DNA of 64,000 bases. Origin: Streptomyces xanthochromogenes (GTDB lineage: Bacteria > Actinomycetota > Actinomycetes > Streptomycetales > Streptomycetaceae). Under the pieces are notes generated by a model. That model worked only from the letters and a program-made list of their open reading frames with translations. It had not been told where the DNA came from and did no database searches. The translations under genes and the position numbers were made by a program. Below, piece after piece: positions 8,841 to 17,085 of this stretch (positions are counted from its first letter, which is position 1; every line of letters starts with the position of its first letter). Location of the stretch: the NCBI RefSeq assembly GCF_014650455.1, contig NZ_BMUZ01000002.1, forward strand, positions 340,125-404,124, read 5' to 3'.

Positions 8841-10273
8841 GCGGTTCCCTGTGGATCGGCGGGAACGAAGGGCGGGACACCCTGCCCTTCATCCCGCGCC
8901 AGCGCCCCGCCAGGCCGGCCGGCGGCGATCCGATGTCCGAACTCGCCCTGCGCTTCGACGACTTGATAGCCGCGGCCGTCCACCCGGACGAGATAGCCGC
9001 GGTCATCGAGTCCGACGGCATGACCGACGCCCAGATAAGCGCCCGCTACGGGCACCCCGACTCCTTCTCGCTCGCCGAGGAGCTCTACGGCCGCGTGGAG
9101 CGCCGTTACCCCACGGCTCCCGCCCCGCCCCCGGAGCCCTGGCACGCCCACCTCGGCTCGTGCCTGCTGCGCGGCCTCGTCTTCGCCCTTCCCGGCCTCG
9201 CCTACGTCCTGGGCGCACCCCTGCTCGCCGGGCCCCGTGCCGCGTTCGGTCTGCCCGCCGGAACCGTTCCGCTGCTCGCGGGCACGGTCACCGGCTGGAT
9301 GTGGAACCAGTCCCTCTCGCACCGCGCACACTCCTGGCTCAGCCTCGCCGACCGCCCCGCCGCGGTCCGCGCCCTGCGCCTGGGCGCCCCGCTGGGGGCC
9401 GCCCTCAGCGCCCTGTCCGCGATCGCCGTGACCGGACCCGGGGAACTGTCCGCCGCCGCGTTCGCCGCCGGCCAGTGCTGCTACCTCTCGGCGGCGACCG
9501 CCCTGCTCGTGCTCGGCCGTGAACGCCCGCTGTTCTGGGCCCTGTTGCCCCTGACTCCGGGGGCCCTGCCGGGTCTGCCCGCCGCCGTGGGGCCGCTGCT
9601 GCTGCTCGTCTCGCTGATCGCCGCGGTCACGCTCGCCGTGCTCACCCTGCGCGGCGAGGCGGCCGGTCCGGGGCCGCACGGCGCCGTCTCGCCGCGGCTC
9701 GCCGCGTCCGTGCCGTACGGCCTGTTCGGCCTCGGTACCGGTGTCCTCGTGCTGTACGCCGCCCTCGGCGACATCTTCCGGCACGGCTCGACGGGCACCG
9801 TCGCCGGGCCGTCCGCGGTCGCCCTCACGCTCAGCATGGGCCCCGCCGAATGGCTGCTGCACCGCTTCCGCGCCCGGAGCGCCACCGGCCTCCGGTTCAC
9901 CCAGACCGCCCGGGGGTTCCGTGGCTCGGTCGTCGCGACGGTGACCCTGTGTCTCGGTGCGTACCTGCTGGTGCTCGCCGCGCTCGCCGAGGCCGGCACC
10001 GGGCTGTGGCCGGACGCCCCCGTCCTGAGCGGGCTGCGCCTGGCGACGCTGCTCCTGATCGGCGCGGTGCTGTGGACCGGGCTGCTGCTCCAGTCGTTCG
10101 GGGCGGCGCCGGGCGCGGCCCTGGTGTGCTGTGCCGCGGCCGTCGCCCAGACGCTGGCGCTGGTGCTGGGCGCGCCGCCGACGACCGGCCTCGTGGTGTC
10201 CGGGACCGCGGCCGCGCTGCTGGCCGCCCTGGTCTGCGTCCTCCTGGGACGGGCGACCGCCCACCGCTCATGA
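8837..10273 (+). CDS. Polytopic membrane protein, possible polysaccharide translocator
   Basis: 478 residues. About 100 cytoplasmic N-terminal residues are followed by roughly 11-12 hydrophobic segments from about residue 110 to the end. GTG start overlaps the upstream PelF-like stop (GTGA); an internal ATG at 8934 is an alternative. No clear family signature was recognised. Size, segment number and position next to a PelF-type enzyme recall PelG, the MOP-like membrane partner of PelF, but I see no sequence motif proving homology. Inference: membrane partner or flippase for the polymer made by this operon. Confidence 0.72.
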   Translation: MSGSLWIGGNEGRDTLPFIPRQRPARPAGGDPMSELALRFDDLIAAAVHPDEIAAVIESDGMTDAQISARYGHPDSFSLAEELYGRVERRYPTAPAPPPEPWHAHLGSCLLRGLVFALPGLAYVLGAPLLAGPRAAFGLPAGTVPLLAGTVTGWMWNQSLSHRAHSWLSLADRPAAVRALRLGAPLGAALSALSAIAVTGPGELSAAAFAAGQCCYLSAATALLVLGRERPLFWALLPLTPGALPGLPAAVGPLLLLVSLIAAVTLAVLTLRGEAAGPGPHGAVSPRLAASVPYGLFGLGTGVLVLYAALGDIFRHGSTGTVAGPSAVALTLSMGPAEWLLHRFRARSATGLRFTQTARGFRGSVVATVTLCLGAYLLVLAALAEAGTGLWPDAPVLSGLRLATLLLIGAVLWTGLLLQSFGAAPGAALVCCAAAVAQTLALVLGAPPTTGLVVSGTAAALLAALVCVLLGRATAHRS

Positions 10274-10322
10274 GACCGTCGCGGAGCACCCCGAGTACCC
10301 CGAGCACGCTGCGAGGAAGCAC

Positions 10323-10940
10323 ATGAGCAAGCTGTTGGTGCCCTATTACGAGCACCCGGCCGAGCGTCCCGACGCCTGGGACGCGCTGATCGCCGCCGCG
10401 CCCTCGCTGTACGGGGTGGTCCTCAACCCGGCCGACGGGCCCGGGAGTTCACCCGACGAGGCCTTCGCCGCGGTGGCCGGCCGGCTGCGTTCGGCGGGGG
10501 TACGGGTGCTCGGCTACGTGGACACCGCCTACGGCCGCCGCCCGCCCCAGGACGTGGTGCGCGAGGCGGCCCGCCACCACGCCTGGTACGGGGTGCACGG
10601 GCTCTTCCTCGACCAGGCGGCCACCTCGGCGCGCCAACTGCCCTACTACGCCGACCTGCGCACCGCGCTCGCCGCGACCCACGACACGTACGTCACGCTG
10701 GTCCTGAACCACGGCGCGGTCCCGCACGCCGGCTATGCCCGGATCGCCGACCTCCTGGTCACCTTCGAGGGGCCCTGGTCGGCCTACCGGCCGTCCGGGC
10801 CGCCCGGGCCCGACACCTGCCACCTGGTGTACGAGGCCCCGCCGGACGCGGTGGCCCAGGCCCCGGTCCACTGCCTGGTCCCCGGCCGACTCCCGCACCC
10901 CTGGGGCACGTTGCCGTACCAGCTGGAGCCCGTCCGATGA
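10323..10940 (+). CDS. Spherulin-4-like (GH135-type) protein, no signal peptide
   Basis: 205-residue TIM-barrel-like protein of the spherulation-specific family 4. Opening LLVPYYEHP, central LNPADGPG, then GVHGLFLDQ and a later TFEGPW are family-style motifs. Fungal Sph3 (GH135) hydrolyses GalNAc-containing polymer and is needed for GAG synthesis. In place of a double-acid motif there is D97-Q98; an acidic E149 is present downstream. No signal peptide or anchor is visible, so it appears cytoplasmic, unlike fungal Sph3. ATG start with a GAGGAA ribosome site; its stop overlaps the next start (ATGA), so translation is probably coupled to the GH114-like gene. Confidence 0.75.
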   Translation: MSKLLVPYYEHPAERPDAWDALIAAAPSLYGVVLNPADGPGSSPDEAFAAVAGRLRSAGVRVLGYVDTAYGRRPPQDVVREAARHHAWYGVHGLFLDQAATSARQLPYYADLRTALAATHDTYVTLVLNHGAVPHAGYARIADLLVTFEGPWSAYRPSGPPGPDTCHLVYEAPPDAVAQAPVHCLVPGRLPHPWGTLPYQLEPVR

Positions 10941-11770
10941 GGCCTGCGCGCCGGCTGCTCCTGCCCCTGCTCCTGCCCCTGCTCCTGCTCACGGCCTGCA
11001 CCGGCTCACCGGACGGCCCCGACGACGGGGGCGGGGACGGCCGGGGCACGGCGCCCCCCGCGTCCTCGGGACCCCACTGGCAGCCGAAGCCGGGCCTCAC
11101 CTGGCAGTGGCAGCTCAAGGGCAGGCTCGACCCGAGCGTCGACGCCCAGGTCTACGACATCGACGCCTTCGACCAGAGCGCGGCGGCCGTGGCCGATCTG
11201 CACCGCAGGGGCCGCAAGGTGATCTGTTACGTCTCGACGGGCGCCTGGGAGAACTGGCGGCCCGACGCGGGCCGGTTCCCGAAGGAGGTGCTCGGCAAGG
11301 GCAACGGCTGGGACGGCGAGAAGTGGCTCGACATCCGCCGCACCGACGTCCTGGAGCCGCTGATCGCCCAGCGCTTCGACCTGTGCCGGGCCAAGGGCTT
11401 CGACGCGGTCGAGCCCGACAACATGGACGGCTACAACAACGACACCGGCTTTCCCCTCAAGGCCGCCGACCAGCTCCGCTACAACGAGCTGATCGCCCGG
11501 TTGGCCCATGACCGGGGTCTCGCCGTCGGCCTGAAGAACGACCTCGACCAGATCCCGCGGCTCCTGGCCCACTTCGACTTCGCGGTCAACGAGCAGTGCG
11601 CCCAGTACCACGAGTGCGACCGGCTCACGCCGTTCGTCGAGGCGGGCAAGGCCGTCTTCCACGTCGAGTACGAGCTGCCCCCGGCCCGCTTCTGTGCCGC
11701 GTCCAAGAAGCTGGGCCTCAGCTCGATGGCGAAGAAGTACGACCTCCAGGTGTGGCGCGACCCCTGCTGA
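10937..11770 (+). CDS. GH114-like endo-alpha-1,4-polygalactosaminidase lipoprotein
   Basis: 277-residue putative lipoprotein: hydrophobic N-terminus ending in a lipobox LTAC, a Gly/Asp-rich tether, then a TIM-barrel hydrolase domain. Family motifs QWQLKG, QVYDIDAFD (D74, D76), KVICYVSTGAWENWRP and AVEPDNMDGY (E159, D161) match the GH114/TM1410 group, whose characterised members (for example fungal Ega3) cut alpha-1,4-polygalactosamine. It would sit on the outer face of the cell membrane. ATGA overlap with the spherulin-like gene. Last gene of the operon; it is convergent with cobS. Function in trimming or releasing the polymer is inferred. Confidence 0.82.
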   Translation: MRPARRLLLPLLLPLLLLTACTGSPDGPDDGGGDGRGTAPPASSGPHWQPKPGLTWQWQLKGRLDPSVDAQVYDIDAFDQSAAAVADLHRRGRKVICYVSTGAWENWRPDAGRFPKEVLGKGNGWDGEKWLDIRRTDVLEPLIAQRFDLCRAKGFDAVEPDNMDGYNNDTGFPLKAADQLRYNELIARLAHDRGLAVGLKNDLDQIPRLLAHFDFAVNEQCAQYHECDRLTPFVEAGKAVFHVEYELPPARFCAASKKLGLSSMAKKYDLQVWRDPC

Positions 11771-11824
11771 GCGCCCGGCCCGCGGCCCCCGACCGGCCTC
11801 CCGCGCTTTCGGGCTCTCGGCCTC

Positions 11825-12610
11825 TCAGCCGAGGGTGAGGGCGACCAGGGTCACCGTCGCCGAGGTCTCCGCGACCGCCCCGAACACATCGCCCGTCACC
11901 CCGCCGAACCGCCGTACGCAGCGCCGTAGCAAGCCCTCCGCCGCGATGAGCCCGGCCGCCGCGGCGAGCGCGAAGTGCAGGGCGGCCCCGGGCCCGGACA
12001 GCAGCCCCGCGGCCGCGGAGGCCGCCGTCACCAGGGCGGCCACCACCAGGGCGCGTCGGCCCGGCACCGTGCCCGCCACGACCGCGCCGAGCCCGTCGGG
12101 CCGGGCCGCCGGGACGCCCCGCCGGGAGGCCAGGGTCAGCGCGGTGCGGGCACCGGTCGCCGCGACGCCGGCACCCAGCGCGCCCCGGGCCCAGCCGTCC
12201 TGCTCGTACAGATGGGCCAGCGCGGCGATCTGGGCGAGCAGGCAGAACAGCAGCGTGACCACGCCGAAGGGGCCGATGTCGCTCTGCTTCATGATGCGCA
12301 GCGCGTGCTCGGCGGGCTTGGCGCTGCCGAGCCCGTCGGCGACATCGGCGAGCCCGTCCAGATGCAGACCCCGGGTCAGCAGGGCGGGCGCGGCCGTGCT
12401 CACCACCCCCGCGAGCAGCGCCCCGGTCCCGAGCGCCCAGAACCCCGCGCCCGCGGCGGCCGCGCACAGGCCTACGGCGAGCCCGGCCAGCGGGGCGAGC
12501 GTCATGCCCGCGCGGGCGGCGGCGCGGTCCCACCGGGTGATGCGGGCGGGAAAGACGGTGAGGGTGCCGAAGGCGAAACGTACGCCGTGCAGGGCCTTGC
12601 TTGCGTTCAC
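11825..12610 (-). CDS. cobS: Adenosylcobinamide-GDP ribazoletransferase
   Basis: Membrane enzyme joining adenosylcobinamide-GDP to alpha-ribazole in the last step of cobalamin assembly. 261 residues with multiple hydrophobic segments. Conserved features: FGTLTVFPAR near the N-terminus, TRGLHLDGLADVADGLG, and MKQSDIGPFGV. The GTG start at 12610 is chosen because homology begins there; the ribosome site is weak. Convergent with the GH114-like gene (54 bp apart) and divergent from the membrane protein gene at 12689. cobT and the cobU fusion lie 3-6 kb away on the same strand. Confidence 0.93.
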   Translation of the reverse strand: MNASKALHGVRFAFGTLTVFPARITRWDRAAARAGMTLAPLAGLAVGLCAAAAGAGFWALGTGALLAGVVSTAAPALLTRGLHLDGLADVADGLGSAKPAEHALRIMKQSDIGPFGVVTLLFCLLAQIAALAHLYEQDGWARGALGAGVAATGARTALTLASRRGVPAARPDGLGAVVAGTVPGRRALVVAALVTAASAAAGLLSGPGAALHFALAAAAGLIAAEGLLRRCVRRFGGVTGDVFGAVAETSATVTLVALTLG

Positions 12611-12688
12611 CCGGCGCAGGCTATCCCGAGCACTCCGGGCCGCCCCGGCGGTAAATTGCGCATATCGGAGCAAACAGGAGCGGGTGGG

Positions 12689-13444
12689 ATGGGTCACTGG
12701 TTCTACCGCAACATCACCGAGCCGGGGAAGCTCCCCATGCTGCTCGCGCTGGCCTCGTTCGTCCTGACGTTCCTGATCACGCGTTCCATCACCCGGCTGA
12801 TCAGGGCCGGACGCGGGCCCTTCCGGAACATCAGGCCCGGCGGCCTGCACATCCACCACGTGGTGCCCGGGGTCATCCTCACCATGATCGGGGGCTTCGG
12901 TGCGGTCGGCAGCGGCCGGCACGGCATCGCGCCGGCCGTCTTCGCCGTGCTGTTCGGGATGGGCGCGGGCCTGGTCCTCGACGAGTTCGCGCTGATCCTG
13001 CACCTGGACGACGTGTACTGGAGCGAGAACGGGCGCAAGAGCGTCGAGATCGTGGTGCTCGCCGCGGCCCTCATGACGCTGGTGCTCGCCGGGTTCTCAC
13101 CGCTCGGCGTCAACGATGTGAGCCCGGGGGAGCGACAGGACCGGGCCTCCTTCATCACCTCGATCGCGATCAACTTCTGCTTCGTGCTGATCGCGCTGTT
13201 CAAGGGCAAGGTGCGGGTGGCGGTGATCGGCATCTTCGTGCCGTTCGTGGCGCTGTTCGGCGCGATCAGGCTGGCCAAGCCGGGCTCCCCGTGGGCCCAG
13301 CGCTTCTACCGCAAGCGGGCGCGGGCCAGGGCGCGGGCCGGGCTCCGGGCCTACCGCCACGACCGGCGCTGGTCGATGCCGCGCCGGCGCCTTCAGGACT
13401 GGATCGGCGGCGCACCCGACAAGCTTCCGGTGCGCCGCCCCTGA
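12689..13444 (+). CDS. Membrane protein of unknown function
   Basis: 251 residues with about five to six hydrophobic segments and a basic C-terminal tail (RKRARARARAG). Notable motifs are GGLHIHHVVPGV and DEFALILHLDDVYW, a His/Asp-rich pair lying beside membrane segments. This could hint at metal binding, but no family is recognised. ATG preceded by AGGAG. Its 3' end overlaps the convergent rhomboid-like gene by 52 bp. Confidence 0.85.
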   Translation: MGHWFYRNITEPGKLPMLLALASFVLTFLITRSITRLIRAGRGPFRNIRPGGLHIHHVVPGVILTMIGGFGAVGSGRHGIAPAVFAVLFGMGAGLVLDEFALILHLDDVYWSENGRKSVEIVVLAAALMTLVLAGFSPLGVNDVSPGERQDRASFITSIAINFCFVLIALFKGKVRVAVIGIFVPFVALFGAIRLAKPGSPWAQRFYRKRARARARAGLRAYRHDRRWSMPRRRLQDWIGGAPDKLPVRRP

Positions 13445-14124
13445 TCATGGCGGTCGCGCCGCCGTTTCCTGCGGACCCAGGTGATCCAGCAGATCACCGC
13501 CACCGCGATCAGGGCCGCGATGTGCTCCTTGCCCGCGAGGTTGTTCTTGAGCACCACCTCGACGACCATCGAGCCCGCCACCACCCCGGCCGTCCAGTAC
13601 GCCCGGTAGCGCCAGCAGACGTACACCGCGAGGGCGACGACGGCCGCCGAGGGGCCGGTGTCGACCATGTCGGCGGCGGAGGCGGGCAGCCCGAAGACGC
13701 TGTCGGGACCGATGCGGATGCCGACCCGGGCGTACAGCGTGCCGGCGAGCGTCGCCACGTAGGCGATGAGCAGCATCCGGCCCCGCCCGATGCAGATCTC
13801 CGCGATGCCGAAGACGAGCAGCACCTGGGCGAGCGCGCCCCACACCGGCAGGTCGAGGGCCGGCACGAAGAGCGAGAACGGGGTGCGCAGGAGCGAGATC
13901 CACAAGGGGTACTCGGCCTTGACGGAACCGATGATCTGGATCGGTCTGAAGCCCCAGGACTGGTTCTGGACGGCCTGGAAGACCGAGGTGAGGGCGACCG
14001 CCGAGAGCGTCAGCCAGATGGCCCGCCAGCGCTGGGTGTACAGCGCGTACTTCACGGTCTTGAACAGGGGGCCCCACTCGCGCTCGGCGAACCGGACCAC
14101 CCGGCTCCGTGCCCCACCGCTCAT
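13393..14124 (-). CDS. Rhomboid-like membrane protein
   Basis: 243 residues, about six transmembrane segments. The stretch DTGPSAAVVALAVY resembles a rhomboid GxS active-site helix, and KEHIAALIAV offers a later histidine, as in rhomboid-fold proteins. The motif is not the canonical GASG, so protease activity is uncertain. The ATG overlaps the stop of the upstream lysyltransferase-like gene (ATGA), so the two are translationally coupled. Convergent and 52 bp overlapping with the gene ending at 13444. Confidence 0.8.
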   Translation of the reverse strand: MSGGARSRVVRFAEREWGPLFKTVKYALYTQRWRAIWLTLSAVALTSVFQAVQNQSWGFRPIQIIGSVKAEYPLWISLLRTPFSLFVPALDLPVWGALAQVLLVFGIAEICIGRGRMLLIAYVATLAGTLYARVGIRIGPDSVFGLPASAADMVDTGPSAAVVALAVYVCWRYRAYWTAGVVAGSMVVEVVLKNNLAGKEHIAALIAVAVICWITWVRRKRRRDRHDQGRRTGSLSGAPPIQS

Positions 14125-15890
14125 CTCTCGGACTCCAGGTGTCTGCGGTGCAGCCACTTGGGCAGGCCCGGTGCCTCCAGGAATCCCTCGGCGCGCGCGG
14201 ACGCGATGGCGATGCGCGGCAGATCCGCGCTCTTCTCGAACAAGGTGAACCGCGGCTCCCAGATCGGCCGGTACTTGGCGTTGGACCGGTAGAGGGACTC
14301 GATCTGCCACCAGCGGGAGAAGAAGCTGAGGAGCGAGCGCCACAGCCTCAGCACGGGTCCTGCCCCGAGCTTCGAGCCGCGCTCGAAGACGGAACGGAAC
14401 ATCGCGAAGTTCAGTGAGACCTGAGTGATCCTGATCTCCTTGGCGCGCTGCAGGAGTTCGATCACCATGAACTCGATCAGGCCGTTCTCGGAGTCGCGGT
14501 CACGCCGCATCAGGTCGAGCGAAAGCCCCTCGGGGCCCCAGGGCACGAAGCTGAGCAGTGCCCTCAACTCGCCGTCGCCGTCGAAGCATTCGAGCATCAT
14601 GCACTGGCCGTCGGCGGGGTCGCCGAGCCGGCCGAGCGCCATGGAGAAGCCTCGTTCGGTGGCGCCGTCGCGCCAGTCGTCGGCCTTGCGCAGGAGTTCG
14701 TTCATCTCTTCGGCAGGAATGTCCGCGTGACGGCGGATCCGCACCTCGTACCCGGCCCTCTTCACCCGGTTGTACGCCTGGCGCACGGTCCGCATCGCGC
14801 GGCCCTCCAGGGTGAACTCGGCGGTCTCCACGATCGCCTCGTCGCCCATCTCCAGGGCGTCCAGGCCGTGCCGGGCGTAGATCTGCCCGGCCTCCTCGCT
14901 GGCGCCGGTGACGGCCGGGATCCAGCCGTGCGCGCGGGCCTCGGCGAGCCAGGGCTCGATCGCGCCCGGCCAGGCCTCGGGGTCGCCGATCGGGTCGCCG
15001 GAGGCCAGCGAGACGCTGTTGATGACCCGGTAGGTGACGGCGGCCTTGCCGGTCGGGGACCAGATGACGGCCTTCTCGCGGCGCAGCGCGAAGTAGCCGA
15101 GGGAGTCGCGCTCGCCCTGCTTGTCCAGGAGGGCCCGGAGCTTCTCCTCGTCCTCGACGGTGAGCGGGTCGACGGCCCTGCGGTTGCGGAAGGCCGCGTA
15201 GATGACCGCGATCAGGAGCAGGGTGGCCAGTACGTTGATGGTGACGTTGACCCAGCCGGGGGTGGTGACGCCCTGGGTGTGCCGGTCGTCGGGGACGAGG
15301 AACACCAGGCGCATCACGCCGTAGCGCCAGCGCTGCAGGAACGTCGACTGGTCGGTGCCGTCGTAGGTGTTGGTGGCGCTGACCAGGACCGCCGCGACGA
15401 GCGAGGTGACGAGCAGGCCGCCGACGGCGGTGGCGATCGCGGCCAGCGGGTTGGAGCGGTCGCCCTTGGCGTAGAACTCGCGGCGGCCCACGAGCAGGGC
15501 GAGCACGAACGCCGCGGTCAGGACGAGCGAGATCCAGTTCTGGGCGTAGCGGTGGATCTCCGGGAACGTCATGGCGAACACGAACAGCATCAGGAAGAGC
15601 CCGCCGAGCACCATGTTGAGGATCCAGGCGGCCCGCTTGCGGCGGCGCATGGTGACCGCGAGGAAGAGCGTGACCAGCCCGGAGGTGAAACCGGCTTCGA
15701 GCAGGTACGGCGTGAAGTAGTCGTCGGTGTTGTGCCGCCGCAGCCCCTGGCCGAGGGTCACCCACACGGCACTGAGGAAGTTGATGAACGTCACCACGCG
15801 CAGGTACCAGACGGCGAACGCCGCGCCGGTGCGTGAGCGGGGGGTGCTCCGGTTCGTTCCTTCAGTGGTGCTCAAGCGGACTTCTCCCAT
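14121..15890 (-). CDS. DUF2156 phosphatidylglycerol lysyltransferase-like membrane protein
   Basis: About 589 residues. The N-terminal half has six or seven membrane segments (AVWYLRVVTFINFLSAVW onward). The C-terminal half is a cytosolic GNAT-like DUF2156 domain with SLASGDPIGDP, YARHGLDALEMGDEAIV and SLDLMRRD, as in MprF/LysX-type enzymes that transfer amino acids from aminoacyl-tRNA to lipid. There is no lysyl-tRNA synthetase domain. The ATG at 15890 lacks a ribosome site; a TTG at 15875 (LSTTEGTNRS) is preceded by GGGAGAAG and may be the true start. Forms an operon with the rhomboid-like gene. Confidence 0.88.
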   Translation of the reverse strand: MGEVRLSTTEGTNRSTPRSRTGAAFAVWYLRVVTFINFLSAVWVTLGQGLRRHNTDDYFTPYLLEAGFTSGLVTLFLAVTMRRRKRAAWILNMVLGGLFLMLFVFAMTFPEIHRYAQNWISLVLTAAFVLALLVGRREFYAKGDRSNPLAAIATAVGGLLVTSLVAAVLVSATNTYDGTDQSTFLQRWRYGVMRLVFLVPDDRHTQGVTTPGWVNVTINVLATLLLIAVIYAAFRNRRAVDPLTVEDEEKLRALLDKQGERDSLGYFALRREKAVIWSPTGKAAVTYRVINSVSLASGDPIGDPEAWPGAIEPWLAEARAHGWIPAVTGASEEAGQIYARHGLDALEMGDEAIVETAEFTLEGRAMRTVRQAYNRVKRAGYEVRIRRHADIPAEEMNELLRKADDWRDGATERGFSMALGRLGDPADGQCMMLECFDGDGELRALLSFVPWGPEGLSLDLMRRDRDSENGLIEFMVIELLQRAKEIRITQVSLNFAMFRSVFERGSKLGAGPVLRLWRSLLSFFSRWWQIESLYRSNAKYRPIWEPRFTLFEKSADLPRIAIASARAEGFLEAPGLPKWLHRRHLESER

Positions 15891-15933
15891 GAAACGCGAT
15901 GATATGGCGGCAAAGCGTTTCACAGCGGCCTCG

Positions 15934-15964
15934 GGCGGGGCCGGGGGAATCCCCCGGCCCCGCC
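15934..15964 (-). terminator. Terminator after cobT
   Basis: Perfect 14-bp stem (GGCGGGGCCGGGGG and its complement) around a three-base AAT loop, starting a few bases after the cobT stop on the minus strand. Confidence 0.8.
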
Positions 15965-15969
15965 GTGGC

Positions 15970-17055
15970 TCACGCGTCGCTGTTCTCCTCGGCGCTCTCC
16001 GCGCGCTGGTCAGTGCGCTCGGGCAGCTCCGCGGCCAGGGCGGCCGCGGCTTGTACGAGGGGAAGAGCGAGCAATGCCCCGGTTCCTTCGCCCACTGTGA
16101 CGCCATGATCGAGCAGAGGGTTGAGTGCCATCCGGTCCAGCGCCTTCGCCTGGCCCGGCTCGCCGCTCAACTGGCCCGCAAGCCACCAGTCCGGAGCCCG
16201 GAAGGCCGCCCGCTGGGCCACCAGCGCACAGGCCGACGAGACGACCCCGTCCAGGATCACCGGCAGTCTGCGCACCGCACACTGCAGCAGGAAACCGGTG
16301 GCGGCGGCAAGGTCCGCGCCGCCCACCGCGGCCAGAAGTTCCAGCTGATCGCCGAGGACCGGCCGGGCCCGGCGCAGCGCGTCGCGGATCGCGGCGCACT
16401 TGCGCATCCAGGCCAGGTCGTCGATCCCGGCGCCGCCGCGCCCGGTGACCACCGAGGCGTCCGTGCCGCACAGCGCCGCGATCAGCACCGCCGCCGGGGT
16501 GGTGCCGCCCACGCTGAGGTCGCCGAGCACCACCAGGTCGGTGCCGGAGTCGGCCTCCTCGTCGGCGATCTTCATGCCGAGCCGTACGGCCGCCTCCGCC
16601 TCCTCGACGGTCAGGGCGTCCTCGACGTCGATGCGGCCGCTGCCGCGCCGCACCCGGTGGCGTACGACGTCCTCGGGCAGCAGGGCGGGGTCGCAGTCCA
16701 GGCCGGCGTCGACGACGCGGACCGAGGCACCCTGGCGGCGGGCGAGCACCGCGACCGGGCTCGCGCCGTCCAGGACGGACCGTACGAGGGTGTGTGCGGA
16801 GGAGGCGGGGCGGCCCGAGACGCCGAGCCCGGCCACGCCGTGGTCCCCGGCGAAGAGGATCACGCGGGGGCGCTCGACGGCCCGGACCGGGCTGGCGTCC
16901 TGCGCCGCCGACAGCCAGGTGGCCAGCTCGTCGAGCCGGCCGAGCGCGCCGGGCGGCACGGTCAGCCGCTCCCGGCGTTCCTCGGCGTCACGCCGCACAC
17001 CGTTGTCGGGGCGTTCGATCAGATCGGAGAAGTCGTCCAGGTTCAGCCTGCTCAT
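15970..17055 (-). CDS. cobT: Nicotinate-nucleotide-dimethylbenzimidazole phosphoribosyltransferase
   Basis: 361 residues, standard length. Makes alpha-ribazole phosphate, the activated lower ligand of cobalamin. Visible motifs: PPGALGRLDELA, VILFAGDHGVA, DLVVLGDLSVGGTTPA, VTGRGGAGID, ILDGVVSSA and the C-terminal ALNPLLDHGVTVGEGTGA with the catalytic Glu of the family. ATG start at 17055. It lies 30 bp downstream of the cobU-fusion gene on the same strand, so they are probably one operon. Confidence 0.96.
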   Translation of the reverse strand: MSRLNLDDFSDLIERPDNGVRRDAEERRERLTVPPGALGRLDELATWLSAAQDASPVRAVERPRVILFAGDHGVAGLGVSGRPASSAHTLVRSVLDGASPVAVLARRQGASVRVVDAGLDCDPALLPEDVVRHRVRRGSGRIDVEDALTVEEAEAAVRLGMKIADEEADSGTDLVVLGDLSVGGTTPAAVLIAALCGTDASVVTGRGGAGIDDLAWMRKCAAIRDALRRARPVLGDQLELLAAVGGADLAAATGFLLQCAVRRLPVILDGVVSSACALVAQRAAFRAPDWWLAGQLSGEPGQAKALDRMALNPLLDHGVTVGEGTGALLALPLVQAAAALAAELPERTDQRAESAEENSDA

Positions 17056-17085
17056 TTGCCGAACAGTACCGCCAGCGGGTGGACA

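Noticed and set aside
5204..11770. Recent horizontal transfer of the polysaccharide operon
   Set aside because: Base composition and codon style look like the flanks, and there are no integrase, tRNA or direct-repeat boundaries.
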